This document shows positions 1-5,900 of a stretch of 9,282 nucleotides of DNA, one piece after another. Source of the DNA: Bacillota bacterium (lineage in GTDB: Bacteria; Bacillota_I; Bacilli_A; Acholeplasmatales; UBA5453); assembly GCA_023436805.1 (NCBI GenBank), contig JAEZHT010000013.1, positions 1 through 9,282 on the forward strand. The letters are read 5' to 3'. Every line of letters begins with the position of its first letter. Position 1 is the stretch's first letter. The notes beneath the pieces are model-generated. The model was given only the letters and a program-made list of their open reading frames with translations, was not told where the DNA came from and ran no database searches. The translations under genes and the position numbers were made by a program.

Positions 1-1
1 G

Positions 2-106
2 TTCACTTTCCCAACCGACCAAAATGACCGTGAGTACCATCACAGACGTGGATTTGAGGATGCATTCGAACACGAACAAAACATCCCATTCAAGTCCCTA
101 TTATAG
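2..106 (+). CDS. ulaG: C-terminal end of L-ascorbate-6-phosphate lactonase (partial, 5' cut)
   Basis: The reading frame is open from the window edge to a TAG at 104-106 and encodes the last 34 residues of a protein. The tail contains FTFPTDQ, then EYHHRRGFEDAFE, and ends in PFKSLL. This closely follows the C-terminus of E. coli UlaG as I remember it (FTWPLD, EYHYPRGFDDCF, PFKSFL at the end). UlaG is a cytoplasmic metallo-beta-lactamase-fold enzyme that hydrolyses L-ascorbate 6-phosphate to 3-keto-L-gulonate 6-phosphate. The catalytic metal-binding domain lies outside the window, so activity cannot be judged. The gene ends 8 nt before ulaC, which fits a shared operon. In E. coli ulaG is transcribed divergently from ulaABCDEF; here it is colinear and upstream. 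The identification rests on a short tail plus strong context. Confidence 0.85.
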   Translation, partial: FTFPTDQNDREYHHRRGFEDAFEHEQNIPFKSLL

Positions 107-114
107 AAACGCGC

Positions 115-567
115 ATGTTATTAAAGAAAATCATCGAAAAAAACCACTATTTATTCCTCGAGTCGGTGGATTCATGGCAGGAAGCAATCCGAATGAGCTG
201 CAAACCGTTAGAAGCGGATGGTACAGTAGACAAACGCTATGCAGAACTCATCATCGAGTGTGTCAATAAGTATGGTCCATACATCGTATTGTTTGAAAAC
301 TATGCGATGCCGCATTCCACAGAGAATGCAGAAGGTGTATTTGGCACAGCCATTGGCTTTATGAAACTAGAAAAACCAGTTTCATTTGATCCCAATGACC
401 CGTCCAAAGACGCAAAGGTATTTTTCACCCTAGCAGCTGCGAACAAAGATGAGCATGTGGAAAACATGCAAGCCTTGTTTGAAATGCTCACCGATGAAGC
501 GTTGCTAGAAGCATTACTACAGGTCAAATCAGTCGAGGATTTAAAAGCCCTCACTGTGATGAAATAA
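115..567 (+). CDS. ulaC: PTS ascorbate-type EIIA component
   Basis: A 150-residue cytoplasmic protein, close to the usual ~154 residues of UlaC/SgaA. It belongs to the EIIA family shared with mannitol/fructose PTS. The phosphorylation-site segment YAMPHS places the active histidine at His67, next to where E. coli UlaC has it. The N-terminal DSWQEAI and the KYGPYIVL segment before the active site also match the family. It accepts phosphate from HPr and passes it to UlaB. The ATG at 115 fits the family's N-terminus, but no Shine-Dalgarno sequence precedes it (the preceding bases read TATAGAAACGCGC). Translation may depend on coupling to ulaG, which stops 8 nt upstream. An in-frame TGA at 55-57 rules out a much longer protein. 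Function is well supported by the motif and by ulaA and ulaB downstream. Confidence 0.93.
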   Translation: MLLKKIIEKNHYLFLESVDSWQEAIRMSCKPLEADGTVDKRYAELIIECVNKYGPYIVLFENYAMPHSTENAEGVFGTAIGFMKLEKPVSFDPNDPSKDAKVFFTLAAANKDEHVENMQALFEMLTDEALLEALLQVKSVEDLKALTVMK

Positions 568-582
568 AAAAGGAGAAAAGAT

Positions 583-2061
583 ATGGAACAAGTTTTAGAG
601 TTTTTGCAAAAGATTTGGGAATTCTTTGCAGCGAACATCTTAACTCAACCTGCGTACTTTATCGGGTTGATCGTTGTGATTGGTTACGTCTTGCTCAGAA
701 GACCATGGTATGAAGTATTATCTGGTTTCGTTAAAGCAACCGTTGGTTATTTAATTTTGACTGTCGGTTCAGGCGGCTTAGTCAATAACTTCAGACCGAT
801 TTTAGTTGGTTTAAAAGGTCGCTTCAATCTAGACGCGATGGTTATTGACCCTTACTTCGGACAAAATGCGGTAACCGCAGGGGTAGAAGAAGTATTCGGT
901 AGAGCATTTGCTTCAGTTATGTTGTTATTGCTCATTGCCTTCATCTTCAATATTTTGTTAGTTGCATTAAAGAGATGGACAAAGATGAGAGCGATTTTCA
1001 CCACAGGTCACGTACAAGTTCAACAAGCTTCTACAGCCTTCTGGTTAATTTTATTCGCATTCCCAGCTTTAAATGATCCAATGATTCTTTTAATTATGGG
1101 TCTTATCTTAGGTCTATATTGGGCAGTTGGTACTAACTTAACTGTTCGTATTACTCAAGATTTAACCGATGGTGCAGGTTTCTCAATTGCGCACCAACAA
1201 ATGTTCGGTTTAGCACTATTCTCATGGTTGGCTGAAAAGATGAATAGTGGTAAACGTGGTCCGTCTAAGAAATTAGAAGATATGAAGTTCCCTGGATTCT
1301 TATCCATTTTCAACGAAAACATCGTTGCAACTTCAATCTTAATGACTTTATTCTTCGGAACCATCTTATTGATTTTAGGTAAAGAATACCTAGTTTCTGC
1401 AAACTTCTTAGCAGCAAACAAATCATTCTTCTTCTATATTTTAACCACTTCATTAAACTTCGCAGTTTATCTAGCTATCCTCCAATTAGGTGTTAGAACA
1501 TTCGTTACTGAACTTTCTGCATCCTTCAGAGGTATTTCACAAAGACTATTACCAGGTGCTGTTCCAGGTGTCGACTGTGCCGTTTCTTATGGTTTCGGTT
1601 CACCAAACGCAGTTACCCTTGGTTTCTTATTCGGTGCCCTTGGTCAATTCTTAGCAATCGGTTCATTAATTGTTCTTAAGAGCCCAGTATTGGTTATCGC
1701 AGGGTTCGTTCCAGTGTTCTTCGATAACGCGACCATCGCAGTATTCGCAAACAATAAAGGTGGCGTACGCGCTGCAATGTTGTTCCCATTCTTAGCTGGT
1801 TTAATGCAAGTCTTCGGATCTGCTATCATCGCTGGTTGGGTTGGTATGGCTGCATACGGTGGCTACCTCGGTATGTGGGACTGGGCAGTTGTATGGCCAG
1901 TATTCACAGTGCTTATGAAGTACTTAAGCTACGCAGGTGTCGCAATCATCATCGCATTACTTGTTTTGATTCCTCAACTTCAATACCGTGCAGACAAGAA
2001 GAACTACTTCTTAGTTACTGACGATTACGAACAATACAAGAGAAACAAAGCACAAGCTTAA
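583..2061 (+). CDS. ulaA: PTS ascorbate-type EIIC permease
   Basis: A 492-residue, strongly hydrophobic integral membrane protein with about ten or more membrane segments, slightly longer than E. coli UlaA (~465). It carries L-ascorbate (or a close analogue) across the membrane for phosphorylation by UlaB. Family-specific segments include TGHVQVQQAS (His143), TDGAGFSIAHQQMF (His204), FVTELSASFRGISQRLLPGAVPG, and VPVFFDNATIAVFANNKGG. The two TGH/SIxHQQ regions correspond to substrate-binding regions in the E. coli homologue. The start is fixed by AGGAG at 571-575, 7 nt before the ATG. The gene begins 15 nt after ulaC and ends 30 nt before ulaB. Codon choice is noticeably biased (TTC, TTA, CCA and AAC favoured), suggesting high expression. 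The charged C-terminus (about residues 470-492) is likely cytoplasmic. Confidence 0.95.
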   Translation: MEQVLEFLQKIWEFFAANILTQPAYFIGLIVVIGYVLLRRPWYEVLSGFVKATVGYLILTVGSGGLVNNFRPILVGLKGRFNLDAMVIDPYFGQNAVTAGVEEVFGRAFASVMLLLLIAFIFNILLVALKRWTKMRAIFTTGHVQVQQASTAFWLILFAFPALNDPMILLIMGLILGLYWAVGTNLTVRITQDLTDGAGFSIAHQQMFGLALFSWLAEKMNSGKRGPSKKLEDMKFPGFLSIFNENIVATSILMTLFFGTILLILGKEYLVSANFLAANKSFFFYILTTSLNFAVYLAILQLGVRTFVTELSASFRGISQRLLPGAVPGVDCAVSYGFGSPNAVTLGFLFGALGQFLAIGSLIVLKSPVLVIAGFVPVFFDNATIAVFANNKGGVRAAMLFPFLAGLMQVFGSAIIAGWVGMAAYGGYLGMWDWAVVWPVFTVLMKYLSYAGVAIIIALLVLIPQLQYRADKKNYFLVTDDYEQYKRNKAQA

Positions 2062-2091
2062 TAAAATCTTACTGAAAGAAGGAGAAACGTT

Positions 2092-2400
2092 ATGTTAAAA
2101 GTTTTAGTCTCGTGTGCCAATGGTGCAGGAACTTCCCTGTTGATGAAATTAACGGTTGAAAAAGTGTTGAAGCAACTTGGTATCCCTGTCTACAACATTC
2201 ATCACTGTTCGATTTCTGAAGGTAAAAGCGCAGCAACCCAGTATGATTTGGTCTTTTGTCCACTCAACTTCTTAAACATGTTTGAACATGCGACGAAGGC
2301 GGGGAAAGTTGTCATCGGATTACGCAACGTCATGTCCGAAGCTGAATGCAAAGAAAAAGTCATTCAAGCCGGATTGGTTGAAAAGTACGCTAAAAAATAA
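2092..2400 (+). CDS. ulaB: PTS ascorbate-type EIIB component
   Basis: A 102-residue cytoplasmic protein, the normal size for UlaB/SgaB and the lactose/galactitol-like EIIB fold. The phosphocysteine loop is at the N-terminus, VLVSCANGAGTS, with Cys8 as the expected phosphorylated residue. The family segment VVIGLRNVMSEAE lies near the C-terminus. UlaB takes phosphate from UlaC His67 and hands it to the sugar bound in UlaA, giving L-ascorbate 6-phosphate. AAGGAG at 2079-2084 lies 7 nt before the ATG. Together with ulaC and ulaA it completes the substrate-specific Enzyme II as three separate polypeptides, as in E. coli, although the order here is C-A-B instead of A-B-C. A stable hairpin follows 14 nt after its stop codon. 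Confidence 0.94.
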   Translation: MLKVLVSCANGAGTSLLMKLTVEKVLKQLGIPVYNIHHCSISEGKSAATQYDLVFCPLNFLNMFEHATKAGKVVIGLRNVMSEAECKEKVIQAGLVEKYAKK

Positions 2401-2414
2401 ACATTAAAAGCATG

Positions 2415-2446
2415 CCTGTGGGTGTCAGAATACTGGCATCCACAGG
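2415..2446 (+). terminator. 14-bp hairpin after ulaB, possible partial terminator or processing site
   Basis: The arms 2415-2428 and 2433-2446 pair over 14 bp, with CCTGTGG against CCACAGG at the base and GTGTCAG against CTGGCAT above it, including two G-U pairs. The loop is AATA (2429-2432). The following bases, TTTACTTTAAA, give only a broken T tract, so full termination is doubtful. It lies between the transport genes (ulaC-A-B) and the catabolic and general PTS genes. A role as a leaky terminator or 3'-end stabiliser that raises transporter mRNA over downstream mRNA is plausible inference. Confidence 0.65.
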
Positions 2447-2464
2447 TTTACTTTAAATGCCTTT

Positions 2465-2468
2465 GGAG
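2465..2468 (+). promoter_or_regulatory. Ribosome binding site that selects the start of the HAD fusion gene
   Basis: GGAG lies 6 nt before the ATG at 2475 and only 3 nt before the one at 2472. It lies inside the frame that would open at 2457. This spacing makes 2475 the best start and puts IKLIVTDMDGTLL within the first 20 residues, as is usual for Cof-type phosphatases. Confidence 0.6.
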
Positions 2469-2474
2469 AATATG

Positions 2475-4349
2475 ATGAATGCACTAAAAGGTATCAAATT
2501 AATCGTTACAGATATGGATGGGACACTTCTATCTAACAATCAAACCATCCACCCAAAAGACATTGAAATCTTACAAACCCTATCCAAACAAGGGTTTATA
2601 ATTGTCATCGCCTCAGGTCGAATTTTTTCAATGTTAGAAACCTATTACCACACACTAGATTGTGTCGACTATGTAATTTCATCTAATGGCGCTGCCATCG
2701 ATGAAATCCGTATGAAGAAAACCATCTACCAAAGCATCATTGAGGATGAGATGGTATATAAAGTCTTAGACTTCTGTTTAAAGCATAAAATTGAATGCAA
2801 TTTGCTTTCAAGAGAAGCCTGTTACTTTCCAAAAGACAGTATTCGTAAAGAACGTTTTGTCATATACAACGATTTAGCTTCCCTAAATCATTTGGAACGG
2901 ATTCAGATTCGAGGATATGAATCACTTAAGCCAGTAGACAATCACATCGAAAAAATGCTTGTTTATGAATCGAACCTCGAAAAAAGAAATTTGGTGAAAT
3001 CATTCATCGAATCGGAAACGAACCTGGCATATACGGTGTCAGATCATCATTTAATTGATATCTCAAATCAGGACATATCTAAAGGCAATGCCTTACAACG
3101 TTTGATGTTTCATTTAAATATCCGCCCTCAAGAAGTGTTGGCCTTTGGTGATTTTGACAATGATATCTCATTATTTCAACACGCGAGAATAAAAGTCGCG
3201 ATGGGCAATGCGGTGGATGCTTTAAAGGCACAAGCCACCCATATAACAAGAACTAATCAACAACAAGGCGTCGCATTCGCCTTAAACAATTTATTAATGG
3301 AGGATCAAACCATGCGTTTTGAAAAAGTAGTATTAGATGAGTTTTATCGTGCTTATGCGGTAGGACATGTCACCATCGATCAAGAATTACACTTGATTGT
3401 TGCGAGTGAAGCCATCGATGGCAAATGTATCATGTACAGTGGTAAGCATTTTGAAAAAAGAACCACCCTTTGGAACGACCAAGGTGGCACCATGTCAATT
3501 GTACCCATACCAAACACCAATGGTGAATTTCTAGCGGTAAGAAATTTCTTCCCTGGATTTAACGCTTCAACCGCGAAAGTGGTTCATGTGAAAAAAGAAA
3601 ATGGCACATTTGTTGTCAACGATTTCATCTATCTACCGTATTTACACCGTTTTGATTTAATCACAGTCGGCGACACCCATTATTTTATTGGCGCTACTTT
3701 ATGTTCATCCAAAAAAGAACGTGAAGACTGGTCAGACCCAGGTAAAGTCTTTGTGGGTGTATTACCAAAAGACCTATCACAAGGCATGACAGTGACACCG
3801 ATCTTGGAAAACTTGACCCACAACCATGGTTATTATGCTGCCCCTTATGAGGGGAAAGACGCAGCTTGGATTACCTCCGATGAAGGCTTATTCGTCTTTA
3901 TCCCACCTCAAAAACCTGGGGATAATTGGACCCATCATCATTTGATTGAAAAACCAATTTCGGATGTTGCAGTATTGGATATCGATTTTGATGGCATCCC
4001 TGAAATCATCTCTATTGAGCCGTTTCACGGTAATCTAATGGTGATGTATAAAAAGATTAATGGCACCTATCAACACGTTTACACCGTTGAAAGACCACTT
4101 GAATTTGCTCATGCACTATGTGGCACCACGCTACGTGGTAAACCAGCCTTTGTTTGTGGCATTAGACGTTTAAACAAAGAGATGTTTTATATCGATTATA
4201 ACCTTGAAACCAAAGCCTATGAATTACACGAGATTGACCGTGAAATTGGCCCTGCCAACTTAACCGTCATCAATTTAGAACACGAAGACATCATATTATC
4301 AGCGAATAATACGATTCACCAAGCAGCGATTTATTACGTTAAGAAATAA
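2475..4349 (+). CDS. Cof-type HAD phosphatase fused to a beta-propeller-like (FG-GAP/VCBS-like) domain
   Basis: A two-part protein of 624 residues. Residues 1 to about 275 form a complete HAD hydrolase of the Cof/C2-cap type: nucleophile motif DMDGTLL (Asp13, Asp15), motif II ASGR (Ser47), Lys203 in DISKGNAL, and the metal-binding GDFDND (225-230). Such enzymes dephosphorylate sugar phosphates or other small phospho-metabolites; the substrate is not evident. Residues from about 280 on are beta-rich with recurring short strands and aromatic turns. They contain one clear calcium-loop-like motif, DIDFDGIPE (502-510), followed by IEPFHGN, reminiscent of FG-GAP/aldos-2-ulose-dehydratase propellers. 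That second assignment is tentative. An upstream in-frame ATG at 2457 exists, but it falls within the tail after the ulaB hairpin and lacks a ribosome site; GGAG at 2465-2468 favours 2475. There is no signal peptide, so the propeller would be cytoplasmic. Its role in ascorbate use is unknown. Confidence 0.8.
   Translation: MNALKGIKLIVTDMDGTLLSNNQTIHPKDIEILQTLSKQGFIIVIASGRIFSMLETYYHTLDCVDYVISSNGAAIDEIRMKKTIYQSIIEDEMVYKVLDFCLKHKIECNLLSREACYFPKDSIRKERFVIYNDLASLNHLERIQIRGYESLKPVDNHIEKMLVYESNLEKRNLVKSFIESETNLAYTVSDHHLIDISNQDISKGNALQRLMFHLNIRPQEVLAFGDFDNDISLFQHARIKVAMGNAVDALKAQATHITRTNQQQGVAFALNNLLMEDQTMRFEKVVLDEFYRAYAVGHVTIDQELHLIVASEAIDGKCIMYSGKHFEKRTTLWNDQGGTMSIVPIPNTNGEFLAVRNFFPGFNASTAKVVHVKKENGTFVVNDFIYLPYLHRFDLITVGDTHYFIGATLCSSKKEREDWSDPGKVFVGVLPKDLSQGMTVTPILENLTHNHGYYAAPYEGKDAAWITSDEGLFVFIPPQKPGDNWTHHHLIEKPISDVAVLDIDFDGIPEIISIEPFHGNLMVMYKKINGTYQHVYTVERPLEFAHALCGTTLRGKPAFVCGIRRLNKEMFYIDYNLETKAYELHEIDREIGPANLTVINLEHEDIILSANNTIHQAAIYYVKK
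3299..3314 (+). promoter_or_regulatory. Internal Shine-Dalgarno and ATG at the domain junction of the fusion
   Basis: GGAGG (3299-3303) is followed after 8 nt by an in-frame ATG (3312-3314), exactly where the HAD domain ends (after QGVAFALNNLL) and the propeller-like part begins (MRFEKVVLDEF). Initiation here would give a separate 345-residue protein ending at 4349. This may be a working internal start or the remnant of the start site of a formerly separate gene. Confidence 0.5.
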
Positions 4350-4362
4350 GGGGGAATGTGCC

Positions 4363-5055
4363 ATGCTTCAAACAACCAAACAAAATGTATTAAAAGCGAA
4401 TCAGGCATTACCAAAACATGACCTCGTTAAATTTACTTGGGGTAATGTCTCGGAAAGAGACCTTGAATCAGGTTACATTGTCATCAAACCATCAGGTGTT
4501 AACTACGACGAATTATCAGAAGATAATATGGTTGTTTTGGATTTATCAGGTAACATCATTGAAGGTAAATTCAACCCCTCATCGGATACCAAAACACACT
4601 TAGAAGTTTATAAAGCTTACCCACAAGTGAAAGGCATTTGTCATGTACATAGCACTTACGCAACCAGTTTTGCACAAGCCGGAAAAGCAATCGATGCTTT
4701 TGGTACAACACATGCGGATTACTTTTACGGACCCGTACCCTGTGCACGTGTTCTTGAAAAATCTGAAATAGAAACCGATTATGAACGTTATACTGGCCAC
4801 CTCATTGTCCAATTATTTAAAGATAAAGACATACTCTCAACCCCAGGTATTTTACTGAAAGGTCACGGTGTGTTTACATTTGGCAAGAGTGCAGACCAAG
4901 CGGTGCATAACGCCGTGGTATTAGAAGAGGTTGCTAAGATGAATTACCTCACATTAACGCTAAACCCACAAGCAGATACCATCCCTCAATATTTACTCGA
5001 CAAACACTACAATCGTAAGCATGGAAAAAATGCTTACTATGGACAAAAGAAATGA
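4363..5055 (+). CDS. ulaF: L-ribulose-5-phosphate 4-epimerase
   Basis: A 230-residue class II aldolase-family enzyme, the standard length for AraD/UlaF/SgaE. It interconverts L-ribulose 5-phosphate and D-xylulose 5-phosphate, the last step before the pentose phosphate or phosphoketolase routes. Expected zinc ligands and catalytic positions are visible: Asp75 (SSDTKTHLE), His94 and His96 (CHVHSTYAT), Asp119 (THADYFYG), His168 (KGHGVF) and the C-terminal AYYGQ with Tyr226. Phosphate-binding segments TWGNVS and KPSGV are also present. A G-rich ribosome site (GGGGGAA, 4350-4356) precedes the ATG at 4363. The gene overlaps ulaE by 4 nt (ATGA). Sequence alone does not separate AraD from UlaF; the ascorbate PTS operon makes UlaF the better name. 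The TGA stop shows the standard code. Confidence 0.93.
   Translation: MLQTTKQNVLKANQALPKHDLVKFTWGNVSERDLESGYIVIKPSGVNYDELSEDNMVVLDLSGNIIEGKFNPSSDTKTHLEVYKAYPQVKGICHVHSTYATSFAQAGKAIDAFGTTHADYFYGPVPCARVLEKSEIETDYERYTGHLIVQLFKDKDILSTPGILLKGHGVFTFGKSADQAVHNAVVLEEVAKMNYLTLTLNPQADTIPQYLLDKHYNRKHGKNAYYGQKK
5015..5037 (+). repeat. 8-bp inverted repeat at the ulaF-ulaE junction
   Basis: GTAAGCAT (5015-5022) and ATGCTTAC (5030-5037) are perfect complements around a 7-nt loop, GGAAAAA. The hairpin lies inside the last codons of ulaF, 14 nt before the ulaE start. It has no T tract, so it is not a terminator. It could affect ribosome coupling between the two genes, or be a by-product of the conserved HGKNAYYG coding sequence. 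Confidence 0.45.
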
Positions 5056-5900
5056 AAAAGTATCAGTTAGGACTCTATGAAAAAGCCATGCCTAATGAGC
5101 TCAGTTTTCAACAAAAAATTCAACTGACCAAAAAACATGGTTTTGATTTTATTGAACTATCCATCGATGAAACCAACGAAAAATTGGCTAGACTCGATTG
5201 GGATGATACATCGATCCAAATCATTAAAGATACACTTCAAGCAGAAGATCGTTTCATCCAATCGATTTGCTTATCTGGACACCGTAAATACCCGCTTGGC
5301 AGTGAATCTAAAGCCATTCGTGAACAGAGTTTAGATATGATGGAAAAAGCCATCATTTTGGCACACAAACTCGGTATTAGATACATTCAAATTGCAGGGT
5401 ATGATGAATACTATTTACCTTCAAATGATAAGACAAAAGCCTTTTTCATTGAAGGACTCAAACAATCGACGATTATGGCATCAACCTACGGTATAGTACT
5501 CGCTTTCGAAACGATGGAGACCCCATTCATGAACACCGTGGCGAAAGCGATGTATTATGTCGATTTGATTGATAGCCCTTATTTGAAGATATACCCAGAT
5601 GTCGGTAATTTAACCAACGCCCAACAAGGCAATGCCGCGTTAGTACAAGCAGATATCGCATTGGGTAAGGGTCACATCGTGGCAGGACACTTGAAAGAAA
5701 CCAAACCCAATATCTTCCGTAACCTCAATTTTGGTGAAGGACATACCAACTATCCTGTATGTATCCAAGCATTAACCGACATTGGTGTAAGATTATTTGT
5801 CGGTGAATTTTGGTATACTGGAAATGAAGACTGGGAAGAAAGACTCGCACAAGCGAATCAATTCCTAAGAAAACACATCGAAGAGGTGCTAAACAAATGA
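5052..5900 (+). CDS. ulaE: L-xylulose-5-phosphate 3-epimerase
   Basis: A 282-residue TIM-barrel sugar-phosphate epimerase of the xylose-isomerase-like superfamily, matching the usual UlaE/SgaU/UlaE-like length (~284). It converts L-xylulose 5-phosphate to L-ribulose 5-phosphate, which UlaF then uses. The metal-binding acidic and histidine residues fall in expected places: Glu153 (AFETMETPFMNT), Asp183 (YPDVGNLTNA), His213 (VAGHLKETK) and Glu252 (FVGEFWYTG). The N-terminal LGLYEKAMP segment and the FGEGHTNYP loop are also typical. The start codon is inside the ulaF stop overlap (ATGA, 5052-5055) and no strong Shine-Dalgarno is seen, so translation is probably coupled to ulaF. The gene overlaps ptsI by the same ATGA arrangement (5897-5900). 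Confidence 0.93.
   Translation: MKKYQLGLYEKAMPNELSFQQKIQLTKKHGFDFIELSIDETNEKLARLDWDDTSIQIIKDTLQAEDRFIQSICLSGHRKYPLGSESKAIREQSLDMMEKAIILAHKLGIRYIQIAGYDEYYLPSNDKTKAFFIEGLKQSTIMASTYGIVLAFETMETPFMNTVAKAMYYVDLIDSPYLKIYPDVGNLTNAQQGNAALVQADIALGKGHIVAGHLKETKPNIFRNLNFGEGHTNYPVCIQALTDIGVRLFVGEFWYTGNEDWEERLAQANQFLRKHIEEVLNK

Noticed and set aside
24..269. Open frame on the plus strand spanning the ulaG end and ulaC start
   Set aside because: It overlaps both real frames out of phase, has no ribosome site, and its composition resembles no protein family.
1155..1421. Minus-strand open frame inside ulaA
   Set aside because: Lies wholly within a well-supported gene and reads as the complement of its membrane-protein codons; no start signals. 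The same applies to other antisense frames at 300-638, 1644-1829, 4600-4812, 5725-5934, 5858-6064, 7372-7578, 7610-7798 and 8568-8840.
2457..2474. Longer N-terminus for the HAD fusion starting at 2457
   Set aside because: No ribosome site before it, it falls in the tail after the ulaB hairpin, and GGAG at 2465-2468 is placed for the ATG at 2475.
5052..5055. TGA read as tryptophan (Mycoplasma code)
   Set aside because: ulaF and ulaE both end in TGA at family-typical lengths within ATGA overlaps, and tryptophans are encoded by TGG.
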